DNA of 5,437 bases from Phycisphaerae bacterium. Its GTDB lineage: Bacteria > Planctomycetota > Phycisphaerae > UBA1845 > PWPN01. Shown in pieces: positions 1 to 5,437 of the stretch; the stretch's first letter is position 1, and every line of letters starts with the position of its first letter. Both the position numbers and the translations under genes were made by a program. The stretch covers positions 1-5,437 of the forward strand of contig JAPKGY010000279.1 of NCBI GenBank assembly GCA_026647385.1, written 5' to 3'. The notes below the pieces were generated by a model. That model saw only the letters and a list, made by a program, of their open reading frames with translations. It was not told where the DNA came from and made no database searches.

Positions 1-2
1 CA

Positions 3-662
3 CCATTCTCCGACCAAATGCCGGTCACAACCAGGCCGGGCGCGAGGAATCACCCGTTGCACGTCGTGCCTTCCAGCGAAATCCGTATCCCGCAAGGCTG
101 GCCCCTGGATGCGAACGGTGAACTGACCTGCACGACCTGCCACTATCGCCTGCCCTCCTTGCAAGGGGACACCGAGCGGTTTCTGCGAAGCGTCGACGAT
201 CCTCGCGTCGAGGAGGCGGGCTTCTGCGCCGCCTGTCATTCGCAGGGAAGGCAGAGCGCGGCCTCCGCGCACTGGATGGTCGTCGGGTCCGCTCATCCCC
301 AATCGCGGTCGAACGCCGATGGCGGCGCGCAAGGCCTGCTGGATCGAGAATCGAAACGCTGTCTCGAGTGTCACGACGGGGTCAACGCGGTCGAATCCAG
401 CGAACTCGTCCCTGGCAATCGCCCGCGATCGGTGGGCGACGGCACGCGAAACCATCCGGTCGGGGTTTCTTACGTCAGCCTGAGGCCGCGGAAAAGCGAC
501 GTCCGACTTCGGCCGGTGAACCTGTTGCCCGAGGCGATCGAATTGCCCGACGGCAAGGTGAGTTGCGCGTCCTGCCACGATCTGTATGCCATGACTCCCG
601 GGCGCCTGACCGTACCCATCGAAGGCTCGGAACTCTGTTTCTCCTGCCACGATCTCAAATAG
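3..662 (+). CDS. Multiheme c-type cytochrome with doubled CXXCH repeats (5' end outside the window)
   Basis: Five c-type heme attachment motifs are visible. Counting from the first in-window ATG (base 18), they are CTTCH (38-42), CAACH (70-74), CLECH (115-119), CASCH (183-187) and CFSCH (207-211). Two units share one layout: an N-H-P triplet (residues 11-13 and 145-147), then a G-x-x-x-C-x-x-C-H, then a second CXXCH about 20-30 residues on. This is the pattern of the doubled-CXXCH cytochrome family; CLECH lies between the units. Such proteins carry covalent heme and move electrons outside the cytoplasm. The frame is open to the left edge, the ATG at 18 has no ribosome binding site, and no signal peptide follows it, so the real start and export signal are almost certainly upstream. 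The stop is TAG at 660-662. The natural electron partner is unknown. Heme binding is confident; specific function is not. Confidence 0.88.
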   Translation, partial: PFSDQMPVTTRPGARNHPLHVVPSSEIRIPQGWPLDANGELTCTTCHYRLPSLQGDTERFLRSVDDPRVEEAGFCAACHSQGRQSAASAHWMVVGSAHPQSRSNADGGAQGLLDRESKRCLECHDGVNAVESSELVPGNRPRSVGDGTRNHPVGVSYVSLRPRKSDVRLRPVNLLPEAIELPDGKVSCASCHDLYAMTPGRLTVPIEGSELCFSCHDLK

Positions 663-746
663 GACAGCAATCGGATCCCGGGGAGCGGGCCGGAGGGGAC
701 CGCAGGGTCGGCGATCGCGCCCCAGGAATGCGACGTCATTCTCGGA

Positions 747-765
747 AACGGGAATTGAACCCGTT
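747..765 (-). other. Hairpin matching a tRNA T-arm (no complete tRNA)
   Basis: On the minus strand this reads AACGGG-TTCAATT-CCCGTT, a perfect 6-bp stem closing a 7-base loop. The loop fits the tRNA T-loop consensus (TTCRANY) exactly, and the 7 bases after the 5-bp T-stem, TTCCGAG (747-741), could be an acceptor 3' strand. A partly complementary CTCGGGA lies at 837-831, but no D-arm or anticodon arm can be drawn between them, the total would be about 97 bases, and it would run into the lipoprotein gene. It may be a tRNA fragment, a weak bidirectional terminator (no T-run) or chance. Confidence 0.3.
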
Positions 766-767
766 CG

Positions 768-776
768 TGCTATACT
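768..776 (+). promoter_or_regulatory. Possible extended -10 promoter element
   Basis: TGCTATACT fits an extended -10 (TGn-TATAmT) inside a short AT-rich island (about 770-782) in otherwise GC-rich DNA. The only -35-like hexamer nearby, TTGAAC at 755-760, is 10 bases from TATACT and 15 from an alternative TATAAA at 776-781, so neither spacing is ideal. A transcript from here would run antisense to the lipoprotein gene and could reach the kinase gene more than 500 bases away. Confidence 0.2.
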
Positions 777-824
777 ATAAACGGTGAGCGGAAGGGACGT
801 TTTCTGCCGGACGAGACGGGGATG

Positions 825-1085
825 TTACCTTCCCGAGGAGAAGCCGGACGAGTTGGAGCGTGCGCGAAACTGATCGAAGAACAGGTCCAGCGCGGCGTTG
901 GCGATGCTCTCGAGGCCGGACTGGAATGAGGTTTCAATGTCCTGGCGACCGAAAATGACGTCGCGAGTCGTCGCGTCCACGGCGTCCACAACGGCGTTGC
1001 GAAAGTCCGGACACCCTCCCTGCAGCAATGGAATCAGCAGACACAAGGCCGCGACGGCCAGTCGAGTTGTGGTTTTTCGAGGCAT
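825..1085 (-). CDS. Small putative lipoprotein, 86 residues, function unknown
   Basis: The protein starts with a basic n-region (M-P-R-K-T-T-T-R), a hydrophobic core at residues 9-21, and L-Q-G-G-C with Cys25 as the likely lipidated residue. Mature length would be about 62 residues. The -3 residue of the lipobox is Gln rather than the usual Leu, so processing is likely but not canonical. The rest is a mildly amphipathic segment (residues 26-74) with no motif I recognise, then a Ser/Gly-rich tail. I recall similar tiny lipoproteins with a 'GGC' lipobox from Planctomycetota, but no function. The ATG is preceded by GGGAA about 10 bases upstream, a weak ribosome binding site. It is transcribed divergently from the kinase gene, with a 239-base gap between starts. 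The signal-peptide layout is the main reason to accept it over the overlapping frames. Confidence 0.6.
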   Translation of the reverse strand: MPRKTTTRLAVAALCLLIPLLQGGCPDFRNAVVDAVDATTRDVIFGRQDIETSFQSGLESIANAALDLFFDQFRARSNSSGFSSGR

Positions 1086-1311
1086 ATGGTCGCATTTCCC
1101 TATCGGTGCCCGCGGCGGTCATCGCGGAAGCGCGCCCGAAGCGGGGCGAGAACGATCCGCCTTATCGCGCCGCGGTGACCGGTTCGGAGTGGCCGGGCCG
1201 TCGGGATTTGCCCCGGCTGCGTCGCGGCATGCGAATTGCATCGTTTCGCACAGGTTGAGGCCGTGGTCTACGCAGAGCACGGAACCGGACGCGATTGTAG
1301 GTTCGGTGACG

Positions 1312-1317
1312 AAAGGG
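1312..1317 (+). promoter_or_regulatory. Ribosome binding site setting the kinase GTG start
   Basis: AAAGGG lies 7 bases before GTG 1325, a normal Shine-Dalgarno spacing. The in-frame ATGs downstream are less well served: 1370 has only a weak GAAG, and 1400 has AAGG just 2 bases away, too close. TTG at 1328 is the only near rival. Confidence 0.5.
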
Positions 1318-1324
1318 TGCAAGC

Positions 1325-2776
1325 GTGTTGTCGACGCGACGAAGAAACCTGGTCGATCTGAAGCCCGTCATGTTCCTGCAACACGCGGATGAGAAGGATA
1401 TGGCCGAAGGCACCTGTTCAAAACCCGGCCCGCCGGTCTGCAAACAGCGAGTGGCGCTCCGGCGCCGGCGGTTCCCGTCCTGGCGGAATCTGCCGCGCGC
1501 GCGGATGGCCCTGGCGGTGGCGGGCGTTTTCCTGCTTTTCGCGGCCTTGTCGATCGGCTGGGAAATCATCAAACGCTACTTCTTCCCGACGATGCCCGTC
1601 GGGCTGCATCATGCGGTCCTGACCGTGTGGGCGGGCGCGGTGACGGCGGTCGCCTGCGCGATCGTGTACATCCCGATGCGCCGACAGCACCGCCGATTGT
1701 CGGCGACGGCCGAGGAACTGTCCCGGCTGCTCGATCAGTATCAGCGCGACCCGAGCGCCCCGTGCCGGTTCGAGAACCCTTATCTCAAGCCCTGCCACGA
1801 GGTCCTGGAGTGCGATCAGCCCGACTGTCCCGTCCGGTCTTCGGACAACGAGCGCTGCTGGCAGGTCATGGCCCTGCACCGCGCGCCCGGCGACCATCTG
1901 CCCGCCCGGATCGAGATGCAGCGGTGCCTGGAGTGCGACGCGTTCCTCGTTTCCTGCCCGGATAAGCTCACCGAGCTGGGCGAGAGTTTCAACAACCTCA
2001 TGTTCCTGCTCCAACAGGGGACCGAACAGGTCGACCAGCTCCGCGCGCAAATGATCGAGAAAGAGAAGATGGCGGCGGTCGGCCAGGTGGCGGCGGGCAT
2101 CGCCCACGAGGTGGGCAACCCGCTTTCCAGCATCTCCTCGGTCGTGCAGATGCTCAAACGCGCCCGCCTGGACCCTTCCCTGGTGGATCAACTCGATCTG
2201 ATCGAGATGCACATCCAGCGCATCACGCTGATCGTCCGGCAACTGGTCACCATGGCCCATCCGACCGTCGAGAGATGGGAGCGGGTCAACATCTGCGAGA
2301 TTCTGGAGGAGGCGCTGCGCCTCATCTCGTTCGATCGGCGGGCCAGGAACGTCAAGATCGATTTTGTCTGCAACGGCCCGTCGAAACACACCTACGCGCT
2401 GCGCGGTCAGCTCCAGCAGGTCTTCATTAACCTCTGTCTCAACGCGTTTGACGCGATGCCGGACGGAGGCCGGCTGAACGCCCGAATCGAGGGCACCCGC
2501 CCGAGCATCATCATCCGCCTGGAGGACACCGGTTGCGGCGTGCCGCCGGAAATCGGGCGCCGCATCTTCGAGCCGTTTTTCACCACCAAGGAGCCGGGGC
2601 AAGGCACGGGGCTCGGCCTGGCCGTGAGCTACAGCATCATCCACAAGCACGGCGGCACGATCGATTTCGAGTCAACCGTCGGCAAGGGCACGGTTTTTAC
2701 GATCGAACTACCCGTTCTGGACGAGGCGCCGAATGAACCACGCAGGCCCAAACACGATTCTGCTGGTCGACGATGA
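1325..2776 (+). CDS. Membrane sensor histidine kinase with a Cys-rich cytoplasmic module (NtrB/AtoS-like class)
   Basis: A 483-residue sensor kinase. After a basic N-terminus come two membrane segments (about 61-82 and 94-117) joined by a loop of roughly a dozen residues, so there is almost no periplasmic sensor. A cytoplasmic module follows with eight cysteines: C147, C157, C163, C168, C178, C201, C204 and C211. It includes an R-C-W and a C-L-E-C, and then a helical linker (about 215-250). This resembles Cys-rich segments I recall in delta-proteobacterial and planctomycete kinases, thought to bind metal or sense redox. The catalytic core is complete: H-box A-H-E-V-G-N-P-L with phospho-acceptor His261, N-box around N369/N373, G1 box D401-T-G-C-G, F-box F-E-P-F-F-T-T-K, and G2 box G-Q-G-T-G-L-G-L. 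The core should autophosphorylate His261 and pass the phosphate to the regulator encoded next, whose start it overlaps by 44 bases. The signal is inferred only. Start choice (GTG 1325) rests on the ribosome binding site; ATG 1400 is possible. Confidence 0.93.
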   Translation: MLSTRRRNLVDLKPVMFLQHADEKDMAEGTCSKPGPPVCKQRVALRRRRFPSWRNLPRARMALAVAGVFLLFAALSIGWEIIKRYFFPTMPVGLHHAVLTVWAGAVTAVACAIVYIPMRRQHRRLSATAEELSRLLDQYQRDPSAPCRFENPYLKPCHEVLECDQPDCPVRSSDNERCWQVMALHRAPGDHLPARIEMQRCLECDAFLVSCPDKLTELGESFNNLMFLLQQGTEQVDQLRAQMIEKEKMAAVGQVAAGIAHEVGNPLSSISSVVQMLKRARLDPSLVDQLDLIEMHIQRITLIVRQLVTMAHPTVERWERVNICEILEEALRLISFDRRARNVKIDFVCNGPSKHTYALRGQLQQVFINLCLNAFDAMPDGGRLNARIEGTRPSIIIRLEDTGCGVPPEIGRRIFEPFFTTKEPGQGTGLGLAVSYSIIHKHGGTIDFESTVGKGTVFTIELPVLDEAPNEPRRPKHDSAGRR

Positions 2777-4121
2777 GGACACCCTGCGACAGAACCTCGC
2801 GCAGGTGCTGAGCGAGGAGGGCTTTGACGTCATCGCCTGCGCCGACGGGCGGGAAGCGCTGCGCGCGCTCAAGACCAACCCCGTCGACGTACTGATCACC
2901 GATTTGCGCATGCCCGGCATCCCCGGAATGGAACTCATCGACCAGGTGATGAAACGCTGGCCCGACATCATCACCATGGTCATCACCGCGTTCGGCGACG
3001 TCGAGAGCGCGGTCGAAGTGATGAAGAAAGGCGCCCGGGACTACATCTGCAAACCGCTCAACTTCGACGAACTGATCTTCAAGGTCAAGCGACTCATCGC
3101 CGAGACCGACCTCAGCCGGGAAAACACGCTGCTCCGCGAACAGATCCGGCAATCGTACGGTTTCGCCGGCCTGGTCGCCAAGTCGCCCGCCATGACCATG
3201 ATCCTCGACACGATCAATCGCATTTCGCACACCACCAGCAACGTCCTGATCTGCGGGGAGAGCGGAACGGGCAAGGAAATGCTCGCCCTGGCCCTGCACT
3301 ACGGCGGAGTCACGAAGGACAAACCCTTCGTCGCCGTCAATTGCGGCGGGCTGGTCGATACGCTGGTCGAGAGCGAACTGTTCGGGTACCGCCGGGGGGC
3401 GTTTACCGGAGCGTACACCGATCGCCTCGGGTATTTCGAGGCCGCCGAAAACGGCACGCTCTTCCTGGACGAGATCGGCAACCTGCCGCTCAAGAGCCAG
3501 GCCGTGCTGCTGCGGGCCATCGAGGAGAAATCCATCGTTCGCGTCGGTGAGAACCGGCCGCGACCGGTGAATATCCGCATCGTGGCGGCCACGAACCGGG
3601 ACATCGAAAAGGCCGTCGAGGCCGGGGAATTTCGCGAGGACCTGTACTTCCGCCTGAACGTGGTGCGGATCACCGTGCCGCCCCTCCGCGAACGCCCCGA
3701 GGACATCCCGCCTCTGATCGAGCACTTCATACGCAAGTACAACGCCGAACTCAAGTGCCAGTGCCCCGGAATCGAGCCCGAGGCGCTGGAGGTCATGTGC
3801 AACTACCGCTGGCGAGGCAATGTCCGCGAACTGGAAAACGTCATCGAACGGGCGCTCATCTTCGCGGGAAACAAACCGATCTCGGTTCATGAGCTGTCCA
3901 TCGCTTCCAGCGCGGACGAAACCGCCCACGCCCCGACGCTCGATCTGCGGACGGCCGCCCGCGATTTCGAGAGGCAGCACATCCTGAAGGCGATGGCCAT
4001 GCACAAGAATGACAAAGTGGCCGTCGCGGAAGCGCTGGGCATCGGCCTGTCCAGCCTGTATCGCAAGATGGACGAACTGGGGATCGCCCGCGCCGTGTCC
4101 GAATCCTCCCATTCCGCGTAA
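2733..4121 (+). CDS. NtrC-family sigma-54-dependent response regulator
   Basis: A 462-residue regulator with the full NtrC layout. The receiver domain (about 8-122) has the acidic pocket D13/D14, phospho-acceptor D57 in T-D-L-R-M-P-G, T85 and K107. The AAA+ domain (about 145-375) has Walker A G-E-S-G-T-G-K (175-181), the sigma-54-contacting G-A-F-T-G-A loop (222-227), Walker B T-L-F-L-D-E-I-G (242-249), A-A-T-N-R-D (285-290), R-E-D-L-Y-F-R-L-N (301-309) and the sensor II W-R-G-N-V-R-E-L-E (360-368). The C-terminus (about 407-450) is a Fis-type helix-turn-helix ending L-G-I-G-L-S-S-L-Y-R-K. When phosphorylated by the upstream kinase it should oligomerise, hydrolyse ATP and open sigma-54 RNA polymerase promoters. 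No key residue is missing. GAGG at 2723-2726, 6 bases before the ATG, supports this start inside the kinase gene and implies translational coupling. The regulated genes are not evident here. Confidence 0.96.
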   Translation: MNHAGPNTILLVDDEDTLRQNLAQVLSEEGFDVIACADGREALRALKTNPVDVLITDLRMPGIPGMELIDQVMKRWPDIITMVITAFGDVESAVEVMKKGARDYICKPLNFDELIFKVKRLIAETDLSRENTLLREQIRQSYGFAGLVAKSPAMTMILDTINRISHTTSNVLICGESGTGKEMLALALHYGGVTKDKPFVAVNCGGLVDTLVESELFGYRRGAFTGAYTDRLGYFEAAENGTLFLDEIGNLPLKSQAVLLRAIEEKSIVRVGENRPRPVNIRIVAATNRDIEKAVEAGEFREDLYFRLNVVRITVPPLRERPEDIPPLIEHFIRKYNAELKCQCPGIEPEALEVMCNYRWRGNVRELENVIERALIFAGNKPISVHELSIASSADETAHAPTLDLRTAARDFERQHILKAMAMHKNDKVAVAEALGIGLSSLYRKMDELGIARAVSESSHSA

Positions 4122-4164
4122 CGATTGGACGGATGTGATGAAACCGAAGTGCCTGAATTATCGT

Positions 4165-4176
4165 GCGCGATCGCGC
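4165..4176. repeat. 12-bp perfect palindrome GCGCGATCGCGC
   Basis: A perfect palindrome 43 bases after the regulator's stop codon. It contains GCGATCGC, a motif that also occurs at 711-718 in the other gap. It has no T-run after it, so it is unlikely to be a terminator alone. It may be a protein site or chance in GC-rich DNA. Confidence 0.35.
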
Positions 4177-4198
4177 GACATCAAGGAGCCGCGGGCTT

Positions 4199-4264
4199 CC
4201 CTTGACGCGCCATGCGGGCATAGGCCTGCACGGACCCTCTTTGCGGCGAGTCGCGTGTCAAGGG
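4199..4264 (+). repeat. Long inverted repeat with nested hairpin; possible structured RNA or small repeat element
   Basis: CCCTTGACGCGC (4199-4210) pairs with GCGTGTCAAGGG (4253-4264): 12 continuous pairs in RNA, one of them G-U. Inside, TGCGGGC (4213-4219) and GCCTGCA (4224-4230) form a second 7-pair stem (one G-U) with a four-base loop ATAG. The rest of the internal loop, 4231-4252, is unpaired in this model. The element lies between the regulator stop (4121) and the exported-protein start (4363). It does not match a riboswitch I know. It could be a leader structure, a processing site or a miniature repeat. Confidence 0.45.
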
Positions 4265-4269
4265 CTTCA

Positions 4270-4312
4270 GCGCTCGTCGCCGTGGCGACCCGCGCGGCCT
4301 TTCGTTTCGTTT
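4270..4312 (+). terminator. Possible Rho-independent terminator of the kinase-regulator operon
   Basis: GCGC-tc-GTCGC, loop CGTG, GCGAC-cc-GCGC (4270-4295) forms 4+5 base pairs around a symmetric two-base internal loop. It is followed by GGCC and then the T-rich CTTTCGTTTCGTTT. The T-run is interrupted by C and G and starts a few bases late, so termination would be inefficient at best. Confidence 0.28.
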
Positions 4313-4353
4313 GGCGCCCCAGGATCGCGCTCGGCCATTGGGAACCTGACGGC

Positions 4354-4358
4354 GGAGG
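4354..4358 (+). promoter_or_regulatory. Strong ribosome binding site for the exported protein
   Basis: GGAGG lies 4 bases before ATG 4363. It is the best Shine-Dalgarno match in the window and fixes the start in a reading frame that stays open far upstream (other in-frame ATGs at 4138, 4378 and 4426). Confidence 0.6.
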
Positions 4359-4362
4359 AACG

Positions 4363-5430
4363 ATGCGATTCACGCGCATGTTGGGGCACGGGCATCTCGC
4401 CCGTGAGGACACGGGCTGGAAGCCCATGCCATGCGCTGGCTTGCGGCCGAAGGCCGCCTTGGGGTGTTGCCTGGCAACCGTTTGCATGATCGTCGCCTCG
4501 GGCTGGGCTCAGGAGAGTTCCCACGAGCCCGCCACGCGCCCGACGGTCTCGCGCGGCCACGGCTTTCATCCCCCGATGACCGACCAGAAACTCTATTTCC
4601 AGTGCCGTCCGGTCGAGGTGAAGGACAAGGACGCCAAGCCGATCGAGGTGGCTTTGCGACTGCCTCCGCCGGGGACGTCCGGCGACCTGGATCAGTCGCT
4701 GGATCTGCCCGCGGGCATGGGCCGCATTCGTCTGACCCGATATCTGCCGCAGGCCGAACTCACGCAGGAAGTGGTGGCTGTGCGGGATGCCGCGGCCAAA
4801 CCGGCATTGCAGGTCGCGATCGAGGGGCCCACGCAGTCCTTTCAACGATGGCTGATCGCCGACGATGAGGAGCGGAACCGCCTGATCAGTTTCATCGGGA
4901 CGTGGCGGTATATGTCGGTGGCGGACAAAAAGCAGCGGGACGACCTCTTCGCCCAGTTTCGGGACGAGCTGACCCGCCGGCCAACGGGCGTCATCAGCGG
5001 AGTCGACGGCAAGCACGCGCACAAATTCCCGGCTGAGCCCGGAAAAACTCAGGCTTTTGACGACCTGGGATGCAAGGTGAGGGTGCGGAGCTTCTTTCCC
5101 CATTACGCGCTCGACGACAAGTCGCACCAGCCGGTCAATCAATCGGAAAAACGGCTGAACCCGGCCATCCTCGTGGAGATCGAGTACGACGGGCGTAAGG
5201 AGGAACGCTGGGTGTTCGCCCGATTTCCGGATTTCAAAGCGCGCGGCGCGGAGCAGCTTCCATTCCGGGTTGCGTTGGATTGCCCGATCGCCAAGCAGGG
5301 CACCGCTCCCGATTACCTGCTGGTGACGCTCGACCGTTCGACGCACGAGGTCTGGGCCCGCCATGAGGGCAAGACGACCGCCAGGCATAAGGCTCCTTTT
5401 TCCCTGACGTCTTTCAATGCCTCAAGATAG
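4363..5430 (+). CDS. Exported protein with two copies of an unassigned domain; possibly linked to c-type cytochrome assembly
   Basis: A 355-residue protein with a hydrophobic stretch at about 31-47 and a likely signal peptidase site G-W-A|Q at 49/50, so it is probably exported. The n-region before it is oddly long because residues 8-23 are encoded by a palindromic repeat. The mature part contains one unit twice. Copy 1 (about 118-168) runs G-R-I-R-L-T-R-Y-L-P, then K-P-A-L-Q-V-A-I-E-G, then R-W-L-I-A. Copy 2 (about 236-290) runs C-K-V-R-V-R-S-F-F-P, then N-P-A-I-L-V-E-I-E-Y, then R-W-V-F-A. A polar helical stretch (about 165-205) joins them. The shared beta-rich pattern recalls, from memory and unchecked, segments of ResB-type cytochrome c assembly proteins in planctomycetes. 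It ends 7 bases before the window edge, so a functional partner may follow. The gene is surely coding; its function is open. Confidence 0.82.
   Translation: MRFTRMLGHGHLAREDTGWKPMPCAGLRPKAALGCCLATVCMIVASGWAQESSHEPATRPTVSRGHGFHPPMTDQKLYFQCRPVEVKDKDAKPIEVALRLPPPGTSGDLDQSLDLPAGMGRIRLTRYLPQAELTQEVVAVRDAAAKPALQVAIEGPTQSFQRWLIADDEERNRLISFIGTWRYMSVADKKQRDDLFAQFRDELTRRPTGVISGVDGKHAHKFPAEPGKTQAFDDLGCKVRVRSFFPHYALDDKSHQPVNQSEKRLNPAILVEIEYDGRKEERWVFARFPDFKARGAEQLPFRVALDCPIAKQGTAPDYLLVTLDRSTHEVWARHEGKTTARHKAPFSLTSFNASR
4385..4430 (+). repeat. REP-like palindromic repeat inside the signal-peptide coding region
   Basis: Two adjacent hairpins are present: CACGGGC-atctc-GCCCGTG (4387-4405) and GGGCT-gga-AGCCC (4413-4425). 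The outer ends GGCACGGGC (4385-4393) and GCCCATGCC (4422-4430) are also inverted copies with one mismatch. Translated in the gene's frame it gives G-H-G-H-L-A-R-E-D-T-G-W-K-P-M-P. I recall similar translated strings from dispersed intergenic repeats in planctomycete genomes. Only one copy is in this window, so being dispersed is inference. Confidence 0.6.
4443..4457 (+). repeat. Short perfect hairpin GCGGCC-gaa-GGCCGC
   Basis: A 6-bp stem with a 3-base loop, 12 bases after the palindromic repeat and still within the signal-peptide coding region (residues L27-A31). It may be a third stem of the same element or reflect GC-rich codon choice. Confidence 0.35.
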
Positions 5431-5437
5431 GCCGTAT

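Noticed and set aside
673..720. GC-rich hairpins after the cytochrome stop as a terminator
   Set aside because: Only 4-bp stems such as GACC-gcag-GGTC form, with no T-run following.
741..837. A complete tRNA gene on the minus strand
   Set aside because: The T-arm is perfect, but no D-arm or anticodon stem-loop can be formed, and the span is about 97 bases and overlaps the lipoprotein gene.
821..928. A 35-residue plus-strand reading frame just after the -10-like motif
   Set aside because: It lies opposite the lipoprotein gene, has only a poor ribosome binding site and no recognisable feature.
1192..1217. GCCGGG...CCCGGC inverted repeat in the divergent gap as an operator
   Set aside because: A 6-bp stem with a 14-base spacer is expected by chance in such GC-rich DNA, and no promoter sits beside it.
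1418..2650. A long minus-strand frame opposite the kinase gene, and a similar one opposite the regulator (2697-4112)
   Set aside because: Both are antisense shadows of GC-rich codons; the plus-strand proteins carry complete catalytic motifs and the minus-strand ones show none.
4009..4362. An N-terminal extension of the exported protein reaching back into the regulator gene
   Set aside because: The frame is open by GC-rich composition only. The strong GGAGG and ATG at 4363 sit close to the signal peptide, and the upstream residues look non-coding.
4472..4485. TGGCAACCGTTTGC, which looks like a sigma-54 -24/-12 promoter
   Set aside because: The GG and GC pairs are 9 bases apart instead of the required 10, and the site lies inside the signal-peptide coding region.

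Overview
The window is GC-rich bacterial DNA holding five protein genes. Planctomycetota is my best guess for the lineage. The guess rests on the mix of a doubled-CXXCH multiheme cytochrome, a tiny lipoprotein with a Q-G-G-C lipobox, a Cys-rich membrane histidine kinase, and a palindromic repeat that reads as 'GHGHLARxxTGWKPMP', a type I recall from planctomycete genomes. This is an inference from style; the window has no rRNA or other marker gene.

Layout. (1) Bases 3-662, plus strand: the 3' part of a secreted multiheme c-type cytochrome with five CXXCH motifs; its N-terminus lies outside the window. (2) Bases 663-824: a short gap with a hairpin that matches a tRNA T-arm on the minus strand, next to an AT-rich extended -10-like motif. 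(3) Bases 825-1085, minus strand: a small putative lipoprotein. (4) Bases 1086-1324: the divergent gap between the lipoprotein gene and the kinase gene; I see no convincing promoter there. (5) Bases 1325-2776 and 2733-4121, plus strand: an overlapping two-gene operon encoding a membrane sensor histidine kinase with an eight-cysteine cytoplasmic module, and an NtrC-type sigma-54 activator (receiver, AAA+, Fis-type HTH). (6) Bases 4122-4362: a gap unusually dense in inverted repeats, including a long stem with a second hairpin inside it and a possible terminator. (7) Bases 4363-5430, plus strand: an exported protein of 355 residues with two copies of one domain. A palindromic repeat appears to be inserted in frame in its signal-peptide region.

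How they may work together (inference). The kinase's cysteine cluster could sense redox state, metal or a bound cofactor and pass phosphate to the sigma-54 activator. The neighbours are a multiheme cytochrome and an exported protein whose repeats resemble segments of planctomycete c-type cytochrome assembly proteins, so the regulon may concern extracytoplasmic electron transfer. No sigma-54 (-24/-12) promoter with correct spacing was found inside the window, so the targets are probably elsewhere.
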